From the NCBI GenBank assembly GCA_009767595.1, contig VSDK01011715.1, positions 375,098 through 439,097 of the forward strand: 64,000 nucleotides of DNA, written 5' to 3'. Made by a program: the position numbers and the translations under genes. Position 1 is the first letter of the stretch; the number at the start of each line of letters is the position of its first letter. The DNA is from Symbiodinium kawagutii (Eukaryota > Sar > Dinophyceae > Suessiales > Symbiodiniaceae). Under the pieces are notes generated by a model, which was given only the letters and a program-made list of their open reading frames with translations, did no database searches and was not told the DNA's origin. Shown in pieces: positions 44,201-57,700 of this stretch.

Positions 44201-47200
44201 TTAACGCATGACCTGTCTCATCGTCAGGAGGACTGAATGCAAGAAGTACCAGCTTCAGTTGTTCTGAAGTCAACTCCTCTTCGTCCTCACAAACTTTGTC
44301 ATCCGAGTGGAATAGTCTTTGGCGGAATCTGGAATGTCCAGTACATTTCACCAAGTGTTGCTTCAGAAATCTGACCGGTTTGCCTTCAAATTCTGCAGCT
44401 GGAAATTCAGCAACAAGTTCTCCAGACACACCTGAGAATACTTGAATCATCGCGATGCAAATCTGTGTGGATCAAAAGTGTGCCATTCTGACTGGAACCT
44501 AGTCTTTCGATCCAGATGTGTCATGTGAAGCTAAAATTCGCTTCTTGTTTTGGGTATCCACAAACTATCTACAACAGTAGGAGTAGGCATTCAAGTCAGG
44601 AAGACCATGGGATGCTAGGATATGTTGTCAGAGCCATATAGTATGCATCTATAGATATGTATCTATATGCCATAGCTTGCACAGAACTAAGAGACGATTA
44701 CTTTGTTGGTTTTGCAATCACTCAAAGAACTCTGATGGTGGAGTTAGCGGAATAACGGTCCTTTCACATGACACGGAAGAATAAGCGTACCTGGTGCCTG
44801 AACACGAGCATGTGTGAAAAAAACCTTGTTGATCTCTGAATCCGAATGTATAGGTCGATTCATATCAGACCCTATTTCCCCTAGTCGTCCCCAACAATAT
44901 GGCCAACCAGCAATGCTTTTCACATTCGCACTGACCAGTGCATTGCTGCCATGTACTGCCACCACCTACTTTGCAAAAACACACACACAGACAGATGTAT
45001 ACATATGTATATATACACATGTACAAGTATGAGCATACTATATATACACACGTATACAGTATGTAAAGATATGGCTGACTATAAACATACCTACCTCAAA
45101 CATCAATATGACAACCATAACCCCGCCAATCAACCAACCGTTGGGTTTCTTTCATGGTCTCAGCTTGGCTTGAGCAGCCGGAGCAGTTTTGCTCAGTATC
45201 GGCTCGGCGATCAGAAAACACAAATCAAGGCATGGGAATTCGAATGTGGCATGTGAGCTAACAAGCTTGGCTGGAGAAGGATCATTGTGAAGATTTGTTC
45301 AAACTTGTTGCAAGCCAAAGGACTCCTATACTGTTTGCCTGGTGCAAACGATTCAACTTTTGCTATACAAGCTCAAAAATCTAATACACTGAAAATCAAA
45401 TGCCGACTGTTAATTAGCTCCAATATCTAATAGCTGACATGGCTATAGAATAGCTGGCTACACTGTAGGATTGCCTGGCATCCTCCGGCCCTCCACGTGT
45501 TTAAAACTAGACTTCTGCGTGGAACTCGCTAGGTCAAAAGTATGGTTTTCCAGGGTTCCAAACAAGACATCCGCGTGGAACGCGGTATGTTCACATTATC
45601 GTTTCCAAATGCAAGGAACATGTAAGAATCCAAAACCCATCATGGAGAGTACAGTGGGCCATCCAGGGCGAGATCCGGTGCGAGATGGGGCGAGATGGGG
45701 GGCGAGATCAAAACATGTTATGGAAAGTACATGGCCCATCCCTCCCGCACCAGGCAGCGTGATGAGCCATGTTTGGAAAACAAAATTGGCATAACAATCT
45801 ACACATAAGACATGAAATACCATGGAATTGCGGTCATAACCATAAACGAGTTATTTGCTCCTGACATGAAATCCTATGGGAAAAGTGTATTACATTAAAA
45901 TGAGTGCATTTTGGTAACCATCCAGAACGCAACTGAACGCAAAACGGCAACGACTTCTCCTGAGTGGGTTCCTCCAACTAAATGGGATGCAAAGTTGGAA
46001 GCGGCATCGTCTTCAGCATCTACCTGTACACGCTTCTCTCCTTGCCCCGGACCGGACGCTGCGCCTGCACACCCTCCGGAGTTTTGAGCGTGCGCGACAG
46101 CAGTGCATGTCGCCTCGTTTTGCGCAACGGCGTGATGAAAACTAAACCGCTTAGGATGATTAATTGTTGATTGACTACAAGAATTCATGAAGTTACCATT
46201 AATCAACCAATAAACCATTGATAATAAAATAGACCATTGATAATTAGCCATCCATAAACCACCAACCAACCATTCATCAATGAATCATGCATTATCACCC
46301 ATGGATCGACCATCCTTCATCACTGTCAACCATGTCCCACCCATCAAATCCATGGATCAATCATCATTCCCATCATCATCATCATTATCACCATCAGCAT
46401 CCATCAACTGGGATAATGACCATCAGTGAGTCATGGACACCATGGTTATATCCATCATCAACTGGTATCAAACACTCTCAAGCGACAATTGACAACTATT
46501 AAAACCATTCTCAACAGGTATATAGCCACAAAATTGCCTTCAACTGGCCATCATTGATGTTGACTTCTCTCAGGTACCAGCTCCCTACCTTCCTTTCAGC
46601 ATTAAAACCCTCGACAGATCCTACAATTGATTTCCCAGGACCAAGGGTTTTGCATGTTCTGGCGAGCTGGGTAGTGCGGGAAGGACTACAAATAATCTGC
46701 AAATGATTAAATCACAAATGTGCATCTAGGAAACTGAGGGCCACAGGTACACCATCTATTCACAAGACCGCGCACAAAAACGCTCTTCATATGATCCTCT
46801 TCCTCCGCCATTACCTTCCCTGACTCTTTGCAGTATGACCTCTTGTGGGCCTGATTCAAACTAGCAACCTCAACCTCTTCCCACAGAAACAACACAAGGA
46901 GGAACTATATAATACAAATAACCCCCGGGCTGCTACAATCCCATGTCGGAGTAGTTGTACTGTTCTCGTGTTTTCCACTTCGGTCACTTTAATCACGTTG
47001 TATTCCAAAACGTCAATCCGTGGATCATTCCACCCCGGCCATTCCTTCCACCCTGCAGCTGACACGCCTCTGTTGCCACGCAAAGGACTGACGTTTGAAG
47101 ACGGGAAGGTCTTGGGTTGGCTCTTCTGGAGCACTGCTGTCTTCCAGCACCACATGGGTGTTGGTGCCTGAACGCCAAGAGGCAGCTTTGCTAACACGAG

Positions 47201-48674
47201 TGATTGGGTTGATCAGTGGCTGAGAAATGGAGGAATTTCTACGAACCAAAGCCTAAAGCTAGTATCAAGTGGCAGGTTCAGAAGTAATTAGGTTTGACAA
47301 CACTGGTAAGTCAGTAATAATGATAGCTTCGTAAGCACGCAAAACATGCACAACTGGTAATTCCTGACGCCCAGAACTGGTGGAATGGGTGCCTCCAAAT
47401 CCAAATGAGGATAGACCCGAGGATGATGCACCAGATGCCACCAGGTCCATCATGCTCTCGGATGGGATAAAGCTGGGGAAGTCTTCCAAATCGCAGTGAG
47501 GATTGAGGGCCTGCAGCGGCGCACTTGGGATCGTATCCGGGGGGTCGCATTCACTGGCTGCTGGCCATGTAACAGCACTTGTGCAATACGGATGTCCATG
47601 GGCAATATGAAGATCTATCTATCCATCTAATCTAATCTAATCTAATTAATATGCATTTTACTTCATCGTTACAGGTAGTGACTGCAGTGGACCCCCGCAG
47701 CTGGCACTAAGTGCTACAGCTGAACCTCTCAGAAAGGCACGACTTCACTTTGGTTTCATGAGCATGGCAGAAGTGACACATTTTCTTCAACGTAACTCTC
47801 CCCTTTGCTCACCTCTGAGGGTCCAAGGAGCTAAAATGATGAAACATGTCAAGACCTCTCGGACGCTCATAAAGAAACATGAGCTGCAGTAGCTGCATCT
47901 CTGAAACATTGTGGATTGGTTCTGCTGCTTGGTCTATAGGTATACATCCATGATCATGATTGGTTAGAATAGTCTGCAACCAATTAATTATAAAATATAA
48001 ACTGTATAGACCAGATATGACCATATAGTACAATAGAACCAGGACTTAGTACCTATGAACGATCAAGGGTTGCGGCAGCTACGCCAACTGGAATCTCAAG
48101 GAAGTCAAGGCTTACATCTTGGCTTGATCTGTGGACCTGACTCCATTCCGAGTGCTCAACTATCCGAACTACCCACCTGGAAGTGCAAGTTCGGCGCAGC
48201 TCGACGTTTGGGCAACATGGACATCACCTTGGAACAGGGGACCAAGCAAAGGTGTGGAGCGCAGCCACCAAGAGATCATGACAGCAATCACACAATAATC
48301 AATAGCAATATACCCTGATATGGTACAGCCAAAGAACTCTGAACGACACAATAACTGCAACTTCTAGCTTCAAACATCTTGAAAGAACCCCAACTAAGAT
48401 CAACATATAGATCAACATGATCACCATGACGAGCATGATCACCATGACGAGCATGATCAACATATGCATCATTGAGACCCCTCCCCGGCACCTTCAGCAG
48501 GCCAGCCATGCCGGCAGCTCCCTCCAGGTGTCCGATGTTCGTCTTCACGGCGCAGAGCGCCAGGGGATCGCTGCGGCCGCGGCCGTAGGTGTTCTTCAGG
48601 GCGCCGACTTCGATGGGATCTCCCAGGGCCTAAGAAGCTCCGGAGCTCCGCCAAAAATGACGAAAGAAAGGTGC

Positions 48675-48709
<35 letters not shown>

Positions 48710-51700
48710 TTCAACTAGTGGTCAACTAATGGTTAACTAATGGTTAAGTAATGGTTAACTAACTAATGGTGCTAAAGATTGATGATGATCATCATCAGCA
48801 GCAGCATTCTGACAGCATTTTGCCTGCAAGTAGGAGAGTGACATTGAAAAAAGTGCATGCGGATCAAAATCCAACAGTATCGAGCATTGTTCAAAAAGAA
48901 ATCTTATCTGAATCCGTCATGTGATTCAATGGTATGAGTCCACTGGAAGTTCTCTAGTCTTCAATAGCCCCAATCATCAACCCTTTTTGAAGTGCACTGG
49001 TTTGCCAGGCTGAAATCTCCAGCAATCTCTATCACAACAACACTGGTCATCAGCGCATGACACCCCTGGAGGGTGGCCAAACTGCTATCAAGCCACTGTG
49101 CCCGTGCCGTGGGTCTCCATAGCACTGGCCTTTCCTGGTTCCAATGCAGCCTCTGTGAGCGCCGTCAAAATCACCGCCTGACGGCGAGGCTCAGCACGCC
49201 TGGTGGTTAATGAGGGCTACTGGTGGTTAATGAATGAGGGTTGATGGTGGTTATCCACCCAACTTTGTGTAACAGTGTTACACTTTGGACGCTGGCAGAT
49301 TCACATGGAATGGTGGATCGCTTGTTGTTGAGCTGGCAGCTACAGCGAGTTTTCGGGGGGAAGGTTTGGCTCCTGACTACTCCGTATCGTCTCCGGAAAT
49401 CGACAGGTTTCAGTCAAAGAAAATGTAGAGTAAAATGGAGCCAAGAACGAATACTTTGTCGGCATTTCAGATGTAAGATCATCAAGGCAACCAGTGGATA
49501 TCTTCAAATATAGCCCATTTCTCTTATGGATCCAGAGTAGCTTGGCCCAAGCTGTGCACATGTTGGATCGATGCACTTCTTTTGAAGAAAGGATGACCTT
49601 GTCGTGTCAACAACTCGTTCCCAAACGACCAAACCTGCTGTGAAGGTCCGTGTGGTGCTGTCTGCGAAGAGCTTCTTCCATCCTGCCCAAGCACAGCAGC
49701 TGCGGACACTCATGCCTTCAGATTTATGAAACACCAAGGATTATACAAGGCCCCCATATAGAATGGTATTAGAATGGTTGGAAAAACAAGGAGGGGATCT
49801 AGAAACATTGAGTCCATGATACAAGGGTCAAATCCAGGCAGTGAGCATTGCCGCAGAGCTGAATACTCTGGTCATCTTGCAAAAACGGGCGTTTCCAAAG
49901 TGATCATGGTACCTATTTTGGATTTTCTGGCCCATGGCTGCAGCGGGATGTCAATCGTCATGCTTCTATATTGACCATTGATGCGGTAAGTGATGGTCAT
50001 CCAATTGGTGTTCATAGGTAGCTACGGATCGACTGATGTCCAGCACAGCGTGTCCTGGTTCACGGCTGTGCCCTTCAAGGTGATGATGGACTTTGGAGCG
50101 TCGTCCTCGGGCTGGGGCAGGCTTTGTGATCCACGAGGATTATCCGTCTTAGTAATTTTCAGTAGCGGCTGTCAATCACAAACTGTGCTGGTTGATGTCC
50201 ATGGTCACCCATTCCAGTTGGGCATTTATGGTTATAAGCTGCTGGATAGATTAAGCCTCCGCCATTTTCACCACCATGGCTCGAGGGTGTGCATGGCTAA
50301 CAACGATGAGTTTCCCCACTCCAAACGACCAATCACCTTGCTGGGACAATCTCCAGATGTCGAAAATCATTGGGGCTGCCTGTTTGTTTGCTCCGGATCA
50401 CTGACATCCCATCTCCCTCCCGCACATGGAGAGGTGAACCCCCGGTGACCCCCGGTGACCCCTGGTGACCGCCTTCCCAAGCCCAGCTGTCGGCGTCCAA
50501 GGCTCCAAGAGCGTCACAATGGCAGAACCGCAGCCCTCGCCACGCACGTAGCCATTGGCCGAGGCATCGAAGGTCTTGCAGCGTCCATCCTGGCGGCACC
50601 CGGGTGGGTGTGCACGTTACCACCAGGGCGGCTAAACATCCCAAGACAATGGTTTAGCGCATGTTTATGTTACCAGCGCGGCTAAACATGTTTCTTCCAT
50701 CCGTTTTTTGGGGGCGGATGTTGACCAGAAGCGCAAGGTTTCGACACTCATCCGCCAAAAAGCAAGCCAAAAATACATCACGACAGTGTTCAAACAGGAA
50801 CGTCGGCTACTTCTACGGGTGAGTCAATGAAAACATCCATGATAGACATTACCATCCTTAGAAATCAGGCAAGATAGACAGTTTCCTGTCATGGCCCATC
50901 AGCCGACATAGCTTTGTGCCCACCCGAACAGTTGGAGCACCCAGATTTGACTCCGTCGCAGCCGACCTCTGACAACATGTGTGCTTTGCTGCACGCCACA
51001 AATGGCCCGGGGATCAAGCATAGATTCACGCCTCGCGGTGCAATGAAGGAGGAACCCCCCAGTGGTCGAATCAAATCCTTCTTGGGATAAGAATGGCTAC
51101 CAGTTCACGGCTGCTGCTGATGATGATTTCTTTTCTTGCTAGCATCACAAAATAATAATGATGATACGGGCATTGAAACTTTGGAGATCATCCAAAAAGC
51201 ATAAACACGGGATTACTCCCTACACTATGAACCGCCAATTAGTATTGTATCTATTGGCACTCATTTGACGACCCTGGGGCTTCAGCTGCAATGTCATCCA
51301 ATAAGAATGTCACTTGCCCCTGGTGGCTGTAAAACAAGAACTGTCGGGTCAGTCTCCATGGGTCTTGACCCATCAAAACTTTCGGATGCCTGAAGCGGCA
51401 CCAGCAGAGCAGCGCTGGCGACGAAGGTTTGAGACCACAATGTCCACAGCCACCTGGGGATCTGCATCGTGGCTTATCTTCAATAGGACACGAGTCACAA
51501 GAATCAACCAGTCAGCCATCATCAACCACCGTGGTATCATTGTTGCCGGTTATTGTCAGGTGAAATGGGGGATGATTCAACCCATGGCCAGGCCATAGTC
51601 AAAGTCGAACACCACCTTACGACAGTGTGTCCAGAAGATGTTTGTACCTTCAATATGGTTTTCATGCAAACATGACCATACCTAGGAAAACAAGCATGAA

Positions 51701-54700
51701 TCTTGACAGGGGTCAAACAACACCAAGGGTGCCCCCAGAATCGCCACTGTTTGGGTCTCTTAGCCGGATCCCAAGAGGCGTTCATTCAAAAATGTTCAAA
51801 CTAAGAACTTCAAGCAGGATGCTGCTGGGAAGCTGTGCCAAACGCGTAACATTCCGAAACAAAAACTGGTACCTCACTGAACAAATGATGCGTTCAAGGC
51901 ACCAATGATGATGAACAGGCTGTGTCCACAGTTGCAGAAGGACCCTTCAGGCCCAACAAGTAGGACACGCGGTTGGACGAGATGGATGTTGAAACCTCGG
52001 GGCAGAAACCTGGTAGATCAGCTCAATGCTGAGATCCGAAAAGATCCCCAGCAATTCACGGGGAAGTATGATGAGAATCTTTGTGCTAGCCATATGGTGG
52101 TTTCTCAAAATGGGGGTACCACACATCATCCAGTTATAGTAATAAACCAACCATTTGTGGGGTCCCCTATTTTAAGAAGCCACCATATACACTCTTCACG
52201 TTCAAAAGTGAAATCATTGTTTCACTTCGCTGTAAGGTGTTTATGTCTTGTGACCAGTCTAAGTGCATTGGGGAGTTGGGGGGATTCAGTCTGACCTTTT
52301 TCCTGCAATCTCATGAGAGTTTGATGCGCGGCAAGGACAACATATTATGCTGTTGCGAGCCATCATCTGCCACCGACAGCAAACAGCAGGGCCGTGTGAC
52401 CCTCATCTGTGATGATCCGATTCTTGCCAATCAATGTCTGATACTGCTCGTTTCAGCTACTCAATGAGACTCAGATTGGTCACGTCATTTGTTGCCCAGT
52501 CGAGAGCTACGAGAACTAGTTTCCTTTTCGCACTTCTGGCTGGTTGATCATAGTTCCATACCATCAGTTCATGACCATCCACATGATACTTGATCATTCT
52601 TAGGCGTATTGTCCCTGATTAATCCAGACATACTTGTAACGGGGAACTCAGCCACCGGATCTCTGCTAGATTCTTGACAGCTGCTGACCTGTTCAGTGTG
52701 TAAATGGTCACCCAGTAAGAGTTGTAAGGTATCCTGCCAATACTGCTGATAATTGCATGGAAGTTTTCCTTCCAATCATTCACCTTGAAAGACAATGCAA
52801 TGTGTCTTGCGCCAATTCTCTAAGGGTCAAAACATCCATAGCCAACCGTAGAATTGCACCAAACCTTTGACAAAATATTGTGGTTTGGGGAATCGAATGC
52901 GATAAGGATATACCAGGATGTCATGTGATATGTCGACAGGGCCAACTTCACGTCAAAAATGTGCCTCACAAAGACCTGGTTTGGTGATTGGGGTACTTGA
53001 GCAGGCACCTATGCATCCAAGACATGCATCCCAGACACACAAGGTGTCTATTTATCAGTATATATAATATATATATATACATATACTGTATATACGTAAA
53101 AGTGTGTGCATCTATAGTATTGTCTCTGTACATGCATATGCATGACATATAATATACACAGATGTGTCTGTGTGTGTGGGGTGGGGGTGGGGGGTGAGCG
53201 TGCGCATCATCTATATTACATATAAATGTATGTATACATAGGTGTAACGTCTTGCAAAACACCACAAAGTTGCCATGTGTTTGTGGACACTGCTGACCCT
53301 CCACCACCTGCCACTACTGCCAAGCAACCGCCAGACCAGTGTAGGCACCAATCTTTTCGGAGGCTTCAGCAGAGCCACTGAACCCCATGTGACCCCAATC
53401 GTTGTTGCACTGACCAACGCACACGCTGGCGTCCAGGTTGGACAAGGAACCCCACGGCTTCCTCGGCAGTCCATGGTTGATCCAAACGAAGCTTCCAGCC
53501 CCAGATGGATAGCCATGGATAGCAATGGATAGCCATAACATCCAACACGCCGGGGAAATCCATGCTGGATGCTACGAGCAAAGCTGTTCGTTCAAGGGCT
53601 CTTTCGGTTGGTTTTGTCGGTCACTTTGTGCTCTGTCCTCTGCCCATCATGTTGACTGCTCCTTTCATGAGTGCCAGAAACCATGCACATTGTGCAACAA
53701 GCTTGTGTCCAACTACCATTTGCTAACCACTGGGTACAGTGACCTGAGATATCCGGGTTCCGTGTCAGCTGTTGGCAGATTCATGCATGGTGTAGGGCTT
53801 CCCATGGATCCCCGAGTTGGTATCATAAAATCTTAGATATTCTAAATAGCCCAGTAGACATCCAGACACCGGTCCATGTCGGACATGGGGCGTCACAAAA
53901 ACTTCAGATGCAATGGTTGTCCTAAGAATTCACTAGGGATATGTAGGGGGTCTTGGAACTTCTGCGGCCAAGTTATGGTATTCTGAAAGTCGCCCAAGCG
54001 CAAATATCGACCAGTTTAGTAAACCAGAGGTTTCCCACTCGGAGTATCACTCAACAATTCATGGAGTGACTGACCCCAAAGAAAGGCTATCATGCACAAG
54101 CAGTGCCACTCTTTGAACAAAAATCTGCTCTGATCGCAAGACATCACCAGCACTGATTCACCACGACCCGCAGCGGCACAAAGTTCATCACCAGTTTGTC
54201 AAAAGACTCCTGGATCTACGTATACCCTCCCAACCGCTCCCCCTTTAAAGGCGGGACCTAGGGATCTCCCAGGGATCTCTAGCCATGACCAAGCTTCCCC
54301 GAGGCATGGAAGGATTGGTAGATGACCTCCAGCAGCAGCCGCTGCTGCGGATCCATCACCTTGGACTCCGCAGGGCTCAGCCCGAAGAAACTGGCGTCGA
54401 AGCGGTCCGCATCTTTGATGAAGCCCCCGTGGCGCACGGTCATCATGCCAGGGGCCTGGGCCACGGTACCCCCTTGCTGGGTGGAGCATCTGGGGCGATC
54501 CAGAGATTTGTCAGGACGGTAAGGACCACATAGTACCACTATGGTAAGTACCACATTGACAAAGTACCACCATCTGGCAGGACTGGTGTCTCTAAAATGG
54601 TACTTTGACTTGTGACTGATGCGTCAGCATTTCTGACAAACAAAAACAATCTTTGTGATGAATGCAAATCGAAACGAGAATTCTCTTTTGGCAGCTTCTG

Positions 54701-57700
54701 GCAGGCCGAGGTACTTCAGCATCTTCATCATAGTACGCATCGACGTCCCATCGTTCCAGTGGAATCTCCACAATGCCGTCCTTGGTTTTCTTCACTCTCT
54801 CAGCCTTTCTAAGCGCCAGTCAGCCAAAACGCTGGGTTTAAAGGGAAACACCCGATGGCTTCTGAAACGCCCGTCAGCTTCAAGCCACATGCAGCGATGA
54901 AGGTAGCCCTACGGGTGTAGGGGACAGGATCGAAAAATCGATCATCATTAAACATCATCATTCAACATCATTAAACTTTTAAACATCACCATTGAGCGTC
55001 ATCAACCACTATTAACCACCAACTATTGACCATCATGAACCAACACTATGAGTCCCAAACCACGTGAATCAGCGACGCCAAGTTTCCGTCTTCCCCACGA
55101 GTTGTTCCCACATCTCTGCCGGCGTGGTCCCTTCCAGTGGGAAGCGGCACGCCGCCCCCGTGAGCGCCACGGGTGCTTGGCTGCCAGCGTCGCCGGTGGC
55201 CGCCACTGCGGGTGGGGCGCGGAGTTTGGGCTTCACTGCCACAGAAGCGTCCGGCATCGCCTCATTGGAGTAGAGGGATGAGGATCTGCTGGACAAACAG
55301 GAAATTGGAAAAACAACAGTTTTTAACATCGTTACTTTGGGGTTGCTGCTACTCTTCCCACATTGACACATGATCGAGAGCAGCAAATTTGCTGGGGAAG
55401 TATGATCAGCAGGGACGAGGCCACTGAAACATGCTGAAACATGATCGCCAGACACGGCTGGACTCCCAAACACTCGAACCTAAGACGGGCAACATATGTG
55501 GGTTTAGTAAAACCGATAGCGAGTGCGGGATCTTATCATGCATGGACACAACGGAGGTGCAGATTTGTTTGCAATGCGCACCCCATGGTGAAGCACAGCA
55601 TCGTGTAGTATTAAGGGCATGTCTATCAACATGCCAGATCAGAAGGTGCTGTGTAGATTTGCCACGGGTTTGCCCTCCTTTCCATCCGAAAACACTCTCC
55701 AGTTTCCAACAGTTTTTCAGCAGGAACATGCATCACTATCAATTGCCTGGCTGGCTCGCCGGCCGGCGGGTTGATTTAGAGATCATTTATGAAAGCTTTC
55801 GAGGCTGAAACATTGGCGTTGTTGCATCTTTGTACGGATTTTCCTCGAACGGAATAATTACTTTTGCACAGGCTATGGCTCAAATTCTTCAGCCGCCAAA
55901 CTGGCTTCCCACTGAATTTAGTCGTTTGTCTGCTCCAACTTGGTAAGTGCGCCATTTTGGTGAGTTTTCAGTGCAGATATAGGCAGCGAGCACTGGAAGT
56001 CTCCTAAGTCCCTAAGTCTACCAAAATCAATGTTCACAGTTCGAAATGGACAGCGATGAAAAACACCAGACTCAGCACTAGTTGTGTTGTCACCCGGATC
56101 ACTTTGTGCTTGAAGGATCTGCAGATCAGTTGAAGCCCCGCTCCCGCGGTTTCACCAAGTCACGCTGACAACATCAGCCAACTGCTCCGCGGCAAAGGTC
56201 GCAATAGCTTTGGTGGTTGGGTGGTCAAACATCAGGGTGCTAGGCAACCTGCAGCAGATCGAATTGTCCATGGATTGTGAGCTAACCATCCCATGGTTTC
56301 TCAAGTCAGAAGAGTTCACCTAAATCATCCAATACAAGCCATTTATAGTAATAAACCATCCATTTTTTGGAGTTCCCTATTTTGAGAACCCGCAAATGGA
56401 AAGTGTCAACAACTTGGGGGCAACGGTTTGGACTTGCCGCAATCAAGGTACTGCGGATTGCGTTCTGTGCATTCAAATGCAACGTGTTTTTTTTGATCAC
56501 GCGGCAAGTACCGATTACATCGGAGCCTGAGATAGTCATGACATCCTATGATGAATTATGACATTCTTTAGGGCCATGCTTTTAACAAAGGTTGCGCAAT
56601 TGAATCGCAACCGATCATCTACCCCTAGTTTTGACCTGTTTGGAACGCATTATGTCATTAATGATGTGCTATTATGTGCAGGTTTGCGTGGAATTCCCCG
56701 CGGGCTCTCACAGCGATCGAGAAATCCTAACATCATCTGGAGGATTATTTCTATGATTTTTCCCCAATGGCCAGAACCATGCCATGGCTGTCACGCCACA
56801 TTGGAATTTTAGGAAGGTGGCTTGATCTAAAGCTGGTTCCATCCTCTGCTCGCTAGCAGCAAGGGCTTCCGAGGATCTGAAAAAATCGAGTCGTCTTTCA
56901 CCTGGAGAATTCTATGTGGACTCTGACCATATGAACAAGAATCGACAGCTCGAAGATCCTGCCCCCTGTTCGCTGCTGATCCGCTTGCGCCGAGGGACTT
57001 CACTCCCGGCAGTTCTTTCGCCACAGAGTTCCGGAAATCCACTGAAGACCTGGCGACACCACGTCGACCGAGGCTCATAGCTGGTGTCCCACTCAAAACC
57101 CAAGCCATCAAACAAGCACATCACCATACACCTTGGGAATCGATACCTCAAGCTTCAAGCAGGTTTCCCAAGTATCACTTATAAAAAGCGCCTACTGATG
57201 CCTCAAGCAGCTTTGCTTTTGGGTACCTGGGAACCGCAGCTTGGTTTCCCACAACTTCCCCAGCTGCAGTGCCAACCACCCTGCCGAGGCACAGGGAGTC
57301 CAGGCCCGCTTCCATGAGCGGCGCATCACCACTGAGGTCGTCCACACCCAAGATGCCCATGGCAATGCCTATGGCAGCTCTCCAAAAGATCCACCAAACC
57401 AAGGGAAAACCACTGGCAGAATCCATGACGTATCATCCAAGCGAAGGATCATAAATCTTTATATGTCAAATGGTCTCACTGACTTTGAAGGATGGCGAAA
57501 CAATAACCAACAAACACAAGTTGTTCTGCCTTTCCCAGTTTCACCGACTTGGCTGGCAATCGCAGGAATCTTCAGCAAGCGACAGCTCGAATATCACCAA
57601 CAAATCACGGGGATATACACCAAGTGGCAACAGCATAGCGATGAGTGCATAGCAATGAGTGGATCTCATCAAAAAAAGAGGTTCGTTAACATCTCAAGGG

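Noticed and set aside
43242-44204. 320-residue plus-strand open frame
   Set aside because: A shadow of the ankyrin gene on the opposite strand; the minus frame has clear ankyrin repeats.
45700-45790. Minus-strand [10 protein letters not shown] as the missing DH segment
   Set aside because: No AG-G acceptor in phase and no catalytic His at the proper distance.
47068-55260. Possible acyltransferase exon between KS and DH
   Set aside because: No GHSxG or other AT motif in any minus frame, and KS and DH exons join directly in phase.
12698-56392. Idea that the fold-back elements are active introners forming whole introns
   Set aside because: Each copy lies inside a longer intron and its ends do not coincide with the splice sites.
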